The notes under the pieces were generated by a model. That model was not told the origin of the DNA and searched no databases. It saw only the letters and a list, made by a program, of their open reading frames with translations. A stretch of DNA of 64,000 nt, taken from the NCBI GenBank assembly GCA_902518185.1, contig CABYFG010000002.1, positions 62,001-126,000 of the forward strand, written 5' to 3'. Position numbers and translations under genes: made by a program. Source of the DNA: an uncultured Pelagibacteraceae bacterium. Lineage in GTDB: Bacteria > Pseudomonadota > Alphaproteobacteria > Pelagibacterales > Pelagibacteraceae. Positions 43,131-53,736 of this stretch are shown here, in pieces. Numbering within the stretch: position 1 is the stretch's first letter; the number at the start of each line of letters is the position of its first letter.

Positions 43131-44570
43131 ATGAACGATAAAATGCTTAAATTCGTAAAAATAGGTCAACAAACTCCACCTAAAAGGGGGGTTGAAAATA
43201 GAAAAAATGATTTTAATGAAATCTACGATGAATTTATCACTCAAAAGGCACAAGAACAGTCAAGCAGATGTTCTCAATGTGGCGTTCCTTTTTGTCAGGT
43301 TCATTGTCCTTTAAGCAATAATATTCCAGATTGGCTCAAATTGACTGCTGAAGGCAGATTGAAGGAAGCTTATGAATTATCTCAAAGTACTAATAATATG
43401 CCAGAGGTTTGCGGCAGAATATGTCCCCAAGATAGATTATGTGAGGGTAATTGTGTTATTGAGCAGTCAGGTCATGGTACTGTAACAATTGGATCAGTCG
43501 AAAAATATATTACAGATAGTGCTTGGGAGAATGGATGGGTAAAGCCTATCTCAATTAAACATGAAAAAGATCAAAGTGTTGGAATAATTGGTGCTGGACC
43601 TGCTGGACTTGCAGCTGCTGAACAACTTAGGAAAAATGGATATCAAATTACTGTTTATGATAGATATGACAGAGCAGGTGGTTTGTTAATTTACGGGATC
43701 CCAAATTTTAAACTAGAAAAACATGTAGTCGAGAGAAGAACAAAATTGCTGAAAGATGGTGGAATTAAATTTGAACAAAATTTTGAGGTTGGAAAGGATG
43801 CGACCTTAGAACAATTAAGAAAAAAACATGATGCAATTCTAATTGCCACTGGAGTTTATAAACCAAGAGAAATTAATCTTCCAGGTAATGATTTAGGTAA
43901 TATTTTTCCAGCTATGGAATTTTTAACTGCATCAAATAAAAAGGGATTAGGGGATAAAGTTGATTTATTTGATAAAGGTATATTAAACGCCGAGGGTAAA
44001 GATGTAGTTGTTATTGGCGGTGGAGATACCGCAATGGATTGTGTTCGAACATCAGTAAGACAAAAAGCTAAGTCAGTCAAATGTTTATATAGAAGAGATA
44101 AAAATAACATGCCTGGATCTGCAAGAGAAGTAGCTAACGCAGAAGAGGAAGGTGTTGATTTTGTTTGGTTATCTAGTCCAAAAGAATTTAAAGGAAAAAA
44201 TAAAATTGAAAAACTTATTGTAGATCAAATTCAACTTGGAGATCCAGATGACTCTGGTAGAAGAAGACCAGAAATTAAGCAAGGATCTGAATTTGAAATT
44301 AAAGCAGATATGGTGATAAAAGCTTTAGGATTTGATCCAGAAGATTTGCCTTTATTATTTGAAGCACAAGAATTACAAGTTACAAAATGGGGAACAATTA
44401 AAACCGACTTTGATACTATGGAAACAAATATCAAAGGTGTTTTTGCTGCTGGAGACATTATAAGAGGTGCATCTTTAGTTGTATGGGCAATTAAAGATGG
44501 CAGAGATGCCGCTTCATCAATTAAATCTTATCTTGAAGATGTAGAATTAAAAAAATCTAAAGTAGCATAA
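43131..44570 (+). CDS. gltD: Glutamate synthase (NADPH) small subunit
   Basis: Beta subunit that passes electrons from NADPH through FAD to the large subunit. In 479 residues it has an N-terminal Fe-S domain with cysteine clusters CSQCGVPFCQVHCPLSNNIP and CGRICPQDRLCEGNC, an FAD-binding region GIIGAGPAGLAAAEQLRKNG with GGLLIYGIPNFKL, an NADPH site VVVIGGGDTAMDC, and the C-terminal FAAGDIIRGASLVVWAIKDG. The stop overlaps the gltB start by one base, and the D-B order is the reverse of E. coli. Confidence 0.97.
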   Translation: MNDKMLKFVKIGQQTPPKRGVENRKNDFNEIYDEFITQKAQEQSSRCSQCGVPFCQVHCPLSNNIPDWLKLTAEGRLKEAYELSQSTNNMPEVCGRICPQDRLCEGNCVIEQSGHGTVTIGSVEKYITDSAWENGWVKPISIKHEKDQSVGIIGAGPAGLAAAEQLRKNGYQITVYDRYDRAGGLLIYGIPNFKLEKHVVERRTKLLKDGGIKFEQNFEVGKDATLEQLRKKHDAILIATGVYKPREINLPGNDLGNIFPAMEFLTASNKKGLGDKVDLFDKGILNAEGKDVVVIGGGDTAMDCVRTSVRQKAKSVKCLYRRDKNNMPGSAREVANAEEEGVDFVWLSSPKEFKGKNKIEKLIVDQIQLGDPDDSGRRRPEIKQGSEFEIKADMVIKALGFDPEDLPLLFEAQELQVTKWGTIKTDFDTMETNIKGVFAAGDIIRGASLVVWAIKDGRDAASSIKSYLEDVELKKSKVA

Positions 44571-47500
44571 TGAGTACTTATAATAAAAATTTTGAATTAC
44601 TTACTAGGAACAAGGTTTATTCTCAAGAAATGGAACATGATGCATGTGGAGTAGGATTAATTGCATCAACAGAGGGAAAAAAATCAAGAGAAGTTGTAGA
44701 ATATGGAATTGAAGCTTTAAAGTCTGTTTGGCATCGAGGAGCTGTTGATGCTGATGGAAAAACAGGTGATGGAGCGGGAATACATCTAGAAATACCCAAA
44801 GATTTCTTTGTTGAAAAAATAGAAGTTACAGGTCACACACATGATGGTTCTGATATTTGTGTTGGGATGATTTTTTTACCAAGGAATGATTACGCTTCAC
44901 AAGAAAGCTGTAAAACAATTGTAGAAAGTGAGTTAACCAAAAATGATTTCAGTATTTATGGCTGGAGACAAGTGCCTGTTAATCCAAAAGTTTTAGGAGA
45001 AAGAGCTTTCCAAACTATGCCAGAGATAATTCAAGTGCTGTTTAAATCAAACGATAAAAATTTACTTGATAAAGATCTTGAAAGAAAAATTTATGAAATA
45101 AGAAAAAAAATTGAGAATAAAGCGTTCAATTTATCATTAAATAATTTTTATATTTGTTCTATAAGCGCTAAATCAATTATCTATAAAGGCATGTTTTTAG
45201 CTGAAGCTATTTCAGATTTTTTCTTAGATTTAAGGGATAAGAGGTTTGTTTCAAGATTTGCAATTTTTCATCAGAGATTTTCAACTAATACTGCTCCAAG
45301 CTGGAGTTTGGCTCAACCATTTAGAGCAGTTGCCCATAATGGTGAGATTAATACTTACAAAGGAAATAAAAACTGGATGAGAGTTCATGAGCAAGAAATG
45401 AGCAGCCCTCTTTTTGAAAATGTTGAAAATTTAAAGCCTGTTATACAAAAAGGAGTCTCCGACTCCGCAGCATTAGATAATGTTTTCGAGTTATTAAATA
45501 AATCAGGGCAACCTGCCCCTTTAGCAAAATTAATGATGATCCCTGATGCTTGGTCCAAAAGAAATAAAACTTTACCAAAAAGTCATCAACAACTGTTTAA
45601 TTTTTTAAATAGTACTATGGAGCCTTGGGATGGCCCTGCTGCAATTGCCGCAACCGATAATGAGTGGGTTATTGCAGCAAATGATCGAAATGGTTTAAGG
45701 CCTTTAAGATACGCAATAACAAAAGATAAGTTTCTTTTTGCAGGATCTGAAAGCGGAATGATTGAATTAAATGAAAAAAGAATTTTATCAAAAGGAAGAC
45801 TTGGTCCGGGTGAGATAATTGGTGTAAGAATTGAGAAAGGTAAAGTATTTACGAATAATCAAATTAAAGACTATTTGGCAAAAGAATATAAGCATTTCAA
45901 TTCTCAAATAATAGATTTAGATGAAAAATTATCCATTTCTAATGAGAAACATAATTTTGATGGTGACGACCTAAGGAGACGACAATACTCTTTTGGAATT
46001 AGTTTAGAAGACTTAGAGCTAATTTTACACCCAATGGCTGAGGATGCTAAAGAAGCAACGGGTTCCATGGGTGATGATACGCCTTTAGCAGTTTTATCAG
46101 ATAAATACAGGCCACTTTATCATTTTTTCAGACAAAACTTCAGCCAAGTGACTAATCCACCGATTGACTCTTTAAGAGAAAATAAAGTTATGAGTTTGAA
46201 AACAAGATTTGGTAATCTGGGGAATATTTTAGATTTTGATACCTTAACGAAGGAAAATATTTATGTTTTGAATAGTCCAATACTATCGAATTCACAATTT
46301 AACAAATTTATTAATTTTTTTGGAAAAAACTCTGTATCTATAGATTGTACTTTTTCGAATGATCAAAATTTATTTAACTCTATTAAAAGGATCCAAAAAG
46401 AATCAGAAATTGCCGTCAGACGGGGTGTAACACAATTAGTTTTAAGTGACAAAGCTACTTCAGATACAAGATTGCCTATGCCGATGTTGTTATGCGTTGG
46501 TGCAATTAATACTTTTTTAATTGATAAAAAATTAAGAGGGTATGTCTCAATTAATGTTCAAACTGGTGAAGCTTTGGATACCCATTCTTTTGCAACATTG
46601 ATAGGTGTCGGGGCAACTACAGTTAACCCATATATAGCTTTTGATAGTTTATACCAAAGACACGAGAAAAAGCTATTTGGTCAGTATAGTTTTGATGAAT
46701 GTGTTGAAAGGTATATCAAATCAGTAAATGCAGGATTGTTAAAAATCATGTCTAAAATGGGTATATCTGTTTTAAGTTCTTATAGGGGTGGATGTAATTT
46801 CGAGACTGTTGGTCTAAGCAGATCAATAGTTGATGATTATTTTCCAGGCGTGACTTCAAAAATTTCTGGTATTGGATTGTCAGGAATTGAAAAAAAAATA
46901 CGTATAATACATAAAGAGGCATTTGAGAGCACCGATACAGTTTTACCTATTGGTGGTATTTATAGATACAGAAAGAATGGAGAAACACATCAGTATCAAG
47001 GTAGATTGATTCACTTATTACAAAGTGCCGTAGGGTCAAATTCGTATTCGACATATAAAAAATATGCTGAGGGAATATATAATTTGCCACCAATTAATTT
47101 AAGGGATTTGATAGACTTTAGAAAAAAAAAATTGGGCCCATCTGTTCAAATTTCTGAGGTTGAACCAGTAGAAAAAATATTAAAAAGATTTGGTAGCGGA
47201 AGTATGTCTCATGGAGCATTATCCAAGGAGGCGCACGAAACTTTGGCTATTGGGATGAATAGAATTAAAGGTGCGTCCTGTAGCGGAGAAGGTGGTGAAG
47301 ATGCTAATAGATTTAAGATCATGGATTCTGGTGATAGTGCAAATTCCAGAGTAAAACAAATTGCATCTGCAAGATTTGGCGTAACTATAAATTATTTAAA
47401 TAATTGTAATGAAATTGAGATTAAAATCGCTCAAGGTGCAAAACCTGGAGAGGGTGGCCAATTACCAGGATTTAAGGTAACAGATGAAATTGCTAAACTA

Positions 47501-49075
47501 AGACATTCAACTCCAGGCGTAACATTAATTTCCCCACCTCCTCATCACGATATTTATTCAATTGAGGATTTAGCTCAACTTATTTATGATTTAAAACAAA
47601 TCAACCCTGAAGCAAGAGTTGGAGTTAAATTAGTTGCATCATCAGGCGTCGGTACTATTGCAGCTGGTGTGGCAAAAGCAAAAGCAGATATAATTTTGAT
47701 ATCAGGACATAACGGAGGAACTGGAGCCACACCCCAAACAAGTGTAAAATACGTAGGTATTCCATGGGAGATGGGACTAACTGAGGCAAATCAAGTTTTA
47801 ACATTAAATAATTTAAGACACAAAGTTACTCTCAGAACTGATGGAGGAATTAAAACTGGAAGAGATGTTGTTATTGCGGCTATGATGGGTGCAGAGGAGT
47901 ATGGTGTAGCAACCACTGCTTTAGTAGCGATGGGTTGTATTATGGTAAGGCAATGTCATTCTAATACTTGTCCTGTAGGAGTATGTACACAAGATGAAAA
48001 ATTAAGAGAAAAATTTACTGGAACTCCTGACAAAGTCGTAAATTTATTTACATTTATTGCTACTGAGGTAAGAGAAATTTTAGCTTCACTTGGTTTTAAA
48101 TCTTTAAATGAGGTTATCGGTCGAACAGATTTATTAATGCAGGTAAGTAAAGCCTCACCTAATCTAGATGATTTGGATCTTAACCCACTATTTGTGCAAG
48201 CAGACCCCGGTAATAATAAGAGGTATTGTGAGATATCAGAAATTAATCAAGTTCCTGATACACTGGACCAAGAAATTTGGCCTCAAATAGAAAAGACTTT
48301 AGATAAATCAGAAAAAATAGGTAAAGAGTTTTTAATTAAAAATACTAATAGAGCTGTAGGCACTAGAATTTCACATCACTTGTATAAGAAATATGGTTAC
48401 GAAAGATTAGAGGAAAATTTTTTAACTCTAGATTTTAAAGGTTCAGCAGGACAATCTTTTGGTGCATTTACAGCAAAAGGACTTAAACTTAATTTAAAAG
48501 GTGATGCAAATGATTATGTTGGAAAAGGTTTGTCAGGAGCAACCATCTCTATAAAACTTCCCGATGAAAGTAATTTAATTTCAAACGAGAATACTATTAT
48601 TGGGAACACAGTTCTTTATGGTGCAACGTCAGGTAAACTGTTTGCAGCTGGTCAAGCTGGTGATAGATTTGCAGTCAGGAACTCAGGCGCGACAACAGTC
48701 ATCGAGGGATGTGATTCAAATGGTTGTGAATATATGACTGGAGGAACAGCTGTCATTTTGGGTGATGTAGGTGATAATTTTGCGGCTGGTATGACAGGTG
48801 GAATGGCATTTATATATGATAAATCAAAAGATTTTGAAAAAAAAGTTAATCCAGAATCTGTAATTTGGCAAAGTGTTGAAACAGAGTATTGGATAAATTT
48901 TTTAAAGAATTTGATTATCGAACACTCAAAAGAAACGGGATCAGATTTATCCAAAAATATAATCTTAAATTTTGATGAAGAAATTAAAAATTTTATTCAA
49001 GTTTGTCCTAAGGAAATGTTAGATAAATTAGCAAACCCATTATCTTTAAATTCTAAAGTTAAAAGGGTTAGCTAA
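44570..49075 (+). CDS. gltB: Glutamate synthase (NADPH) large subunit
   Basis: Alpha subunit that makes two glutamates from glutamine and 2-oxoglutarate, the main ammonium-assimilation exit. It is 1501 residues long. A short propeptide ends before the catalytic N-terminal nucleophile in EMEHDACGVGLIA (Cys27). Then come the class II amidotransferase domain (about 27-430), the central domain, the FMN/Fe-S synthase domain (with SGHNGGTGATPQTSVK and the iron-sulphur CIMVRQCHSNTCPVGVCTQD), and the C-terminal GXGXG repeat domain (about 1270-1460). The stop overlaps the convergent hydrolase gene by eight bases. Confidence 0.98.
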   Translation: MSTYNKNFELLTRNKVYSQEMEHDACGVGLIASTEGKKSREVVEYGIEALKSVWHRGAVDADGKTGDGAGIHLEIPKDFFVEKIEVTGHTHDGSDICVGMIFLPRNDYASQESCKTIVESELTKNDFSIYGWRQVPVNPKVLGERAFQTMPEIIQVLFKSNDKNLLDKDLERKIYEIRKKIENKAFNLSLNNFYICSISAKSIIYKGMFLAEAISDFFLDLRDKRFVSRFAIFHQRFSTNTAPSWSLAQPFRAVAHNGEINTYKGNKNWMRVHEQEMSSPLFENVENLKPVIQKGVSDSAALDNVFELLNKSGQPAPLAKLMMIPDAWSKRNKTLPKSHQQLFNFLNSTMEPWDGPAAIAATDNEWVIAANDRNGLRPLRYAITKDKFLFAGSESGMIELNEKRILSKGRLGPGEIIGVRIEKGKVFTNNQIKDYLAKEYKHFNSQIIDLDEKLSISNEKHNFDGDDLRRRQYSFGISLEDLELILHPMAEDAKEATGSMGDDTPLAVLSDKYRPLYHFFRQNFSQVTNPPIDSLRENKVMSLKTRFGNLGNILDFDTLTKENIYVLNSPILSNSQFNKFINFFGKNSVSIDCTFSNDQNLFNSIKRIQKESEIAVRRGVTQLVLSDKATSDTRLPMPMLLCVGAINTFLIDKKLRGYVSINVQTGEALDTHSFATLIGVGATTVNPYIAFDSLYQRHEKKLFGQYSFDECVERYIKSVNAGLLKIMSKMGISVLSSYRGGCNFETVGLSRSIVDDYFPGVTSKISGIGLSGIEKKIRIIHKEAFESTDTVLPIGGIYRYRKNGETHQYQGRLIHLLQSAVGSNSYSTYKKYAEGIYNLPPINLRDLIDFRKKKLGPSVQISEVEPVEKILKRFGSGSMSHGALSKEAHETLAIGMNRIKGASCSGEGGEDANRFKIMDSGDSANSRVKQIASARFGVTINYLNNCNEIEIKIAQGAKPGEGGQLPGFKVTDEIAKLRHSTPGVTLISPPPHHDIYSIEDLAQLIYDLKQINPEARVGVKLVASSGVGTIAAGVAKAKADIILISGHNGGTGATPQTSVKYVGIPWEMGLTEANQVLTLNNLRHKVTLRTDGGIKTGRDVVIAAMMGAEEYGVATTALVAMGCIMVRQCHSNTCPVGVCTQDEKLREKFTGTPDKVVNLFTFIATEVREILASLGFKSLNEVIGRTDLLMQVSKASPNLDDLDLNPLFVQADPGNNKRYCEISEINQVPDTLDQEIWPQIEKTLDKSEKIGKEFLIKNTNRAVGTRISHHLYKKYGYERLEENFLTLDFKGSAGQSFGAFTAKGLKLNLKGDANDYVGKGLSGATISIKLPDESNLISNENTIIGNTVLYGATSGKLFAAGQAGDRFAVRNSGATTVIEGCDSNGCEYMTGGTAVILGDVGDNFAAGMTGGMAFIYDKSKDFEKKVNPESVIWQSVETEYWINFLKNLIIEHSKETGSDLSKNIILNFDEEIKNFIQVCPKEMLDKLANPLSLNSKVKRVS

Positions 49076-49814
49076 TTAAAAGATTTAGCTCCTCTTTTAA
49101 TATTTTAAGACATTTTTGTGAAGATAGGCTGTGGTTGCCCTTTTTTACAATCACTAATTTCCTCTTAGCTTTTGTAAAGATTTTTAAAATTTTTCTAGAA
49201 TATAGAATTGGTACAGAAGAATCTTTTTGACCATGAACCATTGTAACTTTAATTTTTGAATTTATTTTTTTATTCAAAACTTTATTTTTTCTGCCATTTT
49301 TTATTAATTGTAATGTTATTGGATATTCGTAATCACCATGTTTTAAATTTAAAATTTTTTTTTTCTTAAGCTCAATTTTCATTTTTTTTGTAAATTTTTT
49401 CCACATTAAATGTTCTAAGAATTCTGGTGCGGAACCGATACCTAAAAAACCAATTATTTGTTTTTTAAATTCATTAAATAAATTCAATGATATCCAGGCA
49501 CCCATACTGGAGCCTATAAAAATTATCTTATTTCTATTTACTATTTTTTTTATCATCATGCTCGAGTCTTTAGTCCATTTTGTAATATTTCCTTTCGTAA
49601 ATTTTCCTGTTGATTTTCCATGGCCTGAATACTCTGGGGCCAAGAAACCCAATTTATTTCTTTTTGCAAAACTTAGAAAAGTTTTAGGCTTGGCTCCTTG
49701 TAAGTCCGACATAAATCCGTGTAAAAAAACTATATAAATAGTGTTATTTTGAATATTCTTCATGTATCTGATCTTTTGGGTTTTGCTGATTTTAAAATAA
49801 TTGAAATTAGTCAT
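49068..49814 (-). CDS. Alpha/beta hydrolase
   Basis: A 248-residue alpha/beta hydrolase. The oxyanion region IYIVFLHGFMSDLQGAKP, the nucleophile elbow IFIGSSMGAWISLNLF (Ser) and the late histidine in VKKGNHSLSS are visible, with an acid in VTMVHGQKDSSVPILY. It resembles small proteobacterial hydrolases related to ABHD10-type esterases. There is no signal sequence. It is encoded alone, antisense to the end of gltB, with a 42-base spacer from the divergent glycosyltransferase gene. Substrate unknown. Confidence 0.8.
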   Translation of the reverse strand: MTNFNYFKISKTQKIRYMKNIQNNTIYIVFLHGFMSDLQGAKPKTFLSFAKRNKLGFLAPEYSGHGKSTGKFTKGNITKWTKDSSMMIKKIVNRNKIIFIGSSMGAWISLNLFNEFKKQIIGFLGIGSAPEFLEHLMWKKFTKKMKIELKKKKILNLKHGDYEYPITLQLIKNGRKNKVLNKKINSKIKVTMVHGQKDSSVPILYSRKILKIFTKAKRKLVIVKKGNHSLSSQKCLKILKEELNLLIS

Positions 49815-49856
49815 AAAAGTTTAATAGTTTTGCCAGTTATTATATAAACAAATTTA

Positions 49857-51011
49857 ATGACGTCTAATATAAAAGTTTTGCAAGTAATACCCAAACTTGG
49901 TTATGGAGGTGCTGAAACTGGCTGTTATGATATTGCTCACTATTTACCCGAAAATAATTGCAAATCATTTATAGTTACCAGTGGAGGTGAATTGACTAAA
50001 TTTATAGATAAAAAAAAGGTAAAATTAATTAAGTTACCAGTGCACAGTAAAAATCCAATTCTAATTTTGTTCAATGCAATTATATTAGTATTTATAATTT
50101 TATTTTTTAATATCTCAATTGTGCATGCGCGAAGTCGAGCCCCTGCTTGGTCATGTTTTATTGCAACAAGGTTAACAAGGAGGAAATTTGTGACAACTTT
50201 CCATGGCACATATAATTTTAGTGGTAAAATTAAAAAATTTTATAACTCAATTATGTTAAGATCTGATTTAATAATTGCGGGATCAAATTTTATTTTTTCA
50301 CATATTAAAGAAAATTATTCAGAACTAATAAATATAAAAAAAAAATTATTAGTAATCTTTAGAGGAATTAATGTAGATTATTTTGACTCATCTACAACTT
50401 TAGAAGAGGATGAAAAAAGACTTATTAATGAATGGGGGATTGATAGAGAAAAAAAAATAATATTAATGCCCGGAAGACTCACTTCTTGGAAGGGTCAAGA
50501 ATTATTTATAGAAGCAGTCAATCTAGTAAAAATAGAGCTTGGTTATAATGCTTTTCATGCAGTCATACTAGGTAATGACCAGGGGAGAAATCTTTATAAG
50601 AAAAAACTAGTTCATCTAACAGAACAATATCGGTTAATTGATCAAATTAAATTTATAGATCATTGTAGTAATATGGCTTTGGCTTATAAAATTTCCGATA
50701 TTGTCGTTTCTGCCTCAGTTGAACCGGAGGCTTTTGGTAGAGTTGCAGTTGAAGCACAGTCTATGGAAAAAATTATAATTGCTAGCAATATAGGTGGATC
50801 AAATGAGACAATCAATAATGATAAAACAGGACTATTGTTTGAATCTGGAGATGCAAAATCTTTGAGCAAAAGAATTATTCAAGCTTTAACAATGGATGAG
50901 GCATTAAGAGCATTGATGGTTAAAGAGGGACGAAAAAACGTGATAAAAAAATTTAATGTTGAAAAAATGTGTTTTTCTACTTATTCAGAGTATAAAAGAT
51001 TAATTAACTAA
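49857..51011 (+). CDS. Group 1/GT4 glycosyltransferase
   Basis: A 384-residue GT-B-fold transferase. The N-terminal half has KVLQVIPKLGYGGAETGCYD, a hydrophobic stretch at about 62-85 and VTTFHGTYNFSGK; the C-terminal half has MPGRLTSWKGQELFIEAV and the donor-site EPEAFGRVAVEAQ (Glu-x7-Glu), then IASNIGGSNETI. It probably adds sugar to a lipopolysaccharide or exopolysaccharide precursor; sugar and acceptor cannot be seen. It is an isolated surface-sugar gene abutting thrS (the start of thrS follows the stop directly), divergent from the hydrolase gene. Confidence 0.88.
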   Translation: MTSNIKVLQVIPKLGYGGAETGCYDIAHYLPENNCKSFIVTSGGELTKFIDKKKVKLIKLPVHSKNPILILFNAIILVFIILFFNISIVHARSRAPAWSCFIATRLTRRKFVTTFHGTYNFSGKIKKFYNSIMLRSDLIIAGSNFIFSHIKENYSELINIKKKLLVIFRGINVDYFDSSTTLEEDEKRLINEWGIDREKKIILMPGRLTSWKGQELFIEAVNLVKIELGYNAFHAVILGNDQGRNLYKKKLVHLTEQYRLIDQIKFIDHCSNMALAYKISDIVVSASVEPEAFGRVAVEAQSMEKIIIASNIGGSNETINNDKTGLLFESGDAKSLSKRIIQALTMDEALRALMVKEGRKNVIKKFNVEKMCFSTYSEYKRLIN

Positions 51012-52931
51012 ATGCCAATTATTACTTTACCTGACGGAAAAACCTTGAATTTTTCTAAATCTGTAACTGGATTAGAAATTGCAGAAAAAGTTAGCAAGTC
51101 ATTAGTCAAGCAAGCTTTGATTATGAGTGTTAATGGAGAGTTAAAAGATTTATACTTCCCTTTAAATAAAGATTGCTCAGTAAAAATTTTTACGGCTCAA
51201 GATCCTGAGGGATTAGAGGTTATAAGACATGATGCTGCTCATATCATGGCTATGGCTGTGCAAGAGTTATTTCCAGGTACACAAGTAACAATAGGGCCTG
51301 TAATTGAAAATGGTTTTTATTATGACTTTGCTAGGAAGGAACCCTTTACAAGTAGTGATCTTGAAAAGATTGAAAAAAAAATGTCAGAAATAATTGACAA
51401 GGATGTTAAGACAAGAAGGGAAGTTTGGGAGAGAGAAAAAGCAATCAAACACTTTAGAAAGATTGGTGAAAAATATAAAGCTGAGATAATTGAGAGTATA
51501 GCAGAAAATGAGGAACTTTCTATTTATTATCATGGTGATAAATGGCATGATTTATGTAGGGGTCCACATTTAGTGTCTTCGGGTAAAATTGGAAAAGCAT
51601 TTAAGTTGACAAAAGTCTCCGGAGCTTATTGGCGTGGGAACTCAAAAAATGAAATGCTGCAGAGAATTTATGGAACCAGTTGGGCTTCTAAAAGTGATTT
51701 AGATCAATACTTAAAAAGACTCGATGAGGCGGAAAAAAGAGATCATAGAAAATTGGGTAAAGAAATGGATTTATTTCATTTTAGAGAAGAGAGTCCAGGC
51801 TCAGTTTTCTGGCATGAAAAAGGATGGTCGTTATTTCAAAAATTAATTAATTATATGAGAATGAAACAAAATAAATCGGGATACATAGAAGTTAATACTC
51901 CCGAAGTTTTGGATAGACTTTTATGGGAAAAATCAGGTCATTGGGAAAAATATGGAGAAAACATGTATACCTCAAAAACTCCTGATGAAAAAGTTTTCGC
52001 TATTAAACCAATGAATTGTCCTGGTCATATTCAAGTTTTTAATCAAGGCTTAAAAAGTTATAGAGATTTACCTTTGAGAATCACTGAATTTGGAAAAGTT
52101 CATAGATATGAGCCTTCAGGAGCACTTCATGGACTTTTAAGGGTAAGGGCGTTCACACAAGACGACGCACATATTTTTTGCTCTCAAGATCAGATTACAA
52201 GTGAATGCTTGAAGGTAACAGACTTGATTCTTGAAATTTATAAAGATTTAGGTTTTGAAAATGTAATTTTAAAATACGCCGATAGACCAGAAATACGAGT
52301 TGGTGAGGATAAAGTTTGGGATGAAGCTGAAGCATCATTATTAAATGCAGTGAAGGAATCCAAGTTAGAATATTCTATCAACAGAGGAGAGGGAGCTTTT
52401 TATGGACCAAAAGTTGAATTCGTTTTAAGAGATGCAATAGGAAGAGACTGGCAGTGTGGTACAATACAAGTTGATTTAAATTTACCAGGAAGATTGAATG
52501 CATCTTATGTAGATAAAGATGGATCAAAAAAAGTTCCTGTAATGCTTCATCGTGCATTGTTTGGATCACTAGAAAGGTTCATAGGAATTCTAATAGAACA
52601 TTATGCAGGTAAGTTTCCATTTTGGATTTCTCCATTACAAACGGTCGTTATACCTATTTCAGAAGATTTCAGCAATTATGCGATTCAAGTTTCAAAGAAA
52701 GTTAAGAATGCAGGAATAAGCTCATTTGTAGACTTAAAAAATCATAATCTTAATTATAAAATTAGAGAGCATTCATTAGCAAAAATCCCTCTTTTATTAA
52801 TTTGTGGTAAAAAAGAAGTTGACAGTAACTCAGTAACCATTAGAAGATTAGACTCTAACAAACAAGAAAACATGGAATTAAAAACGTTTTTAAAAAAATT
52901 TTCTTCTTTAAATAAAGCACCATCAAACTAG
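51012..52931 (+). CDS. thrS: Threonyl-tRNA synthetase
   Basis: Class II synthetase of 639 residues. The TGS domain begins MPIITLPDGKTLNF, the editing SAD domain has VIRHDAAHIMAMAVQELF and HGDKWHDLCRGPHLVSSG, and the catalytic core has the zinc Cys in MKPMNCPGHIQVFNQG (actual KPMNCPGH), motif 2 TEFGKVHRYEPSGALHG, HDDAH-like TQDDAHIF and motif 3 MLHRALFGSLERFIGILIEH. A C-terminal anticodon-binding domain follows. The editing site residues are retained, so serine mischarging should be cleared. The stop overlaps the infC GTG start by one base. Confidence 0.97.
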   Translation: MPIITLPDGKTLNFSKSVTGLEIAEKVSKSLVKQALIMSVNGELKDLYFPLNKDCSVKIFTAQDPEGLEVIRHDAAHIMAMAVQELFPGTQVTIGPVIENGFYYDFARKEPFTSSDLEKIEKKMSEIIDKDVKTRREVWEREKAIKHFRKIGEKYKAEIIESIAENEELSIYYHGDKWHDLCRGPHLVSSGKIGKAFKLTKVSGAYWRGNSKNEMLQRIYGTSWASKSDLDQYLKRLDEAEKRDHRKLGKEMDLFHFREESPGSVFWHEKGWSLFQKLINYMRMKQNKSGYIEVNTPEVLDRLLWEKSGHWEKYGENMYTSKTPDEKVFAIKPMNCPGHIQVFNQGLKSYRDLPLRITEFGKVHRYEPSGALHGLLRVRAFTQDDAHIFCSQDQITSECLKVTDLILEIYKDLGFENVILKYADRPEIRVGEDKVWDEAEASLLNAVKESKLEYSINRGEGAFYGPKVEFVLRDAIGRDWQCGTIQVDLNLPGRLNASYVDKDGSKKVPVMLHRALFGSLERFIGILIEHYAGKFPFWISPLQTVVIPISEDFSNYAIQVSKKVKNAGISSFVDLKNHNLNYKIREHSLAKIPLLLICGKKEVDSNSVTIRRLDSNKQENMELKTFLKKFSSLNKAPSN

Positions 52932-53476
52932 TGGCAGACTTCAAACAAAATTATTTTCAAAAAAGAACAAAAGATAGAGGTCCAAGATCTAATAATAGAA
53001 TTTCATCTCCAGAGGTACAAGTAATTTCTAATGATGGAGAAAATTTGGGAATTCTCAATACAAATGAAGCAATTTCCAAGGCTAAAAATCAAGGTTTAGA
53101 CTTAATTGAAATAGCACCTAATGCTAATCCGCCAGTTTGTAAAATTATGGACATGGGAAAATTTAAATATGATGCTCAAAAGAAAGCAAATCTTGCAAAA
53201 AAAAAACAAAAGGTAATATCTCTTAAAGAGATTAAAATGAGACCGGTTACAGAAACACATGATTACGAATTTAAAGTAAAAAATGCTAAAAAATTTATTG
53301 CAAAAGGCGATAAGGTAAAATTTACAATCAGGTTTAAAGGCCGTGAGCTTCAGCACTCACATCTCGGTAATGTGCTTATGACAAAGATTAAAGAGGATAT
53401 GAAAGACATAGGTAAAGTTGAATTGCATCCAAAATTCGATGGAAAACAAATGATTATGGTGATTCAACCAATATAA
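52931..53476 (+). CDS. infC: Translation initiation factor IF-3
   Basis: Initiation factor that binds the 30S subunit and controls start-codon selection, 181 residues. The core begins at GPRSNNRISSPEVQVISNDG, followed by LDLIEIAPNANPPVCKIMD, the KKQKVISLKEIKMRP linker and the C-terminal HDYEFKVKNAKKF region with RFKGRELQHS. The start is GTG in a TAGTG overlap with thrS, rather than the AUU known for E. coli. Gene order thrS-infC-rpmI-rplT is the classical one, and autoregulation through a non-AUG start is possible but not shown. Confidence 0.96.
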   Translation: MADFKQNYFQKRTKDRGPRSNNRISSPEVQVISNDGENLGILNTNEAISKAKNQGLDLIEIAPNANPPVCKIMDMGKFKYDAQKKANLAKKKQKVISLKEIKMRPVTETHDYEFKVKNAKKFIAKGDKVKFTIRFKGRELQHSHLGNVLMTKIKEDMKDIGKVELHPKFDGKQMIMVIQPI

Positions 53477-53528
53477 ATCTTAATTGTGGTTGTAAAGTTT
53501 AATCATTCTTTGTATAACCTCGCAAATT

Positions 53529-53735
53529 ATGCCAAAATTAAAAACTAAAAGCTCAGCTAAAAAAAGATTTAAAATATCGGCTAAAGGAAAAGTGATAATG
53601 GCTCAAGCTGGAAAAAGACATGGTATGATAAAAAGATCAAACTCACAAATAAGAAAACTAAGAGGGACAACAACTATGTCTAAACAAGATAGTAAAATAG
53701 TTAAATCGTACATGCCCTACAGTTTAAGAGGCTAG
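53529..53735 (+). CDS. rpmI: 50S ribosomal protein L35
   Basis: Large-subunit protein of 68 residues beginning [20 protein letters not shown], with [16 protein letters not shown] and the C-terminal YMPYSLRG. The N-terminal K-S-S/A-K-K-R-F block is diagnostic. It lies 52 bases after infC and one base before rplT, in the usual order. Confidence 0.97.
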   Translation: MPKLKTKSSAKKRFKISAKGKVIMAQAGKRHGMIKRSNSQIRKLRGTTTMSKQDSKIVKSYMPYSLRG

Positions 53736-53736
53736 A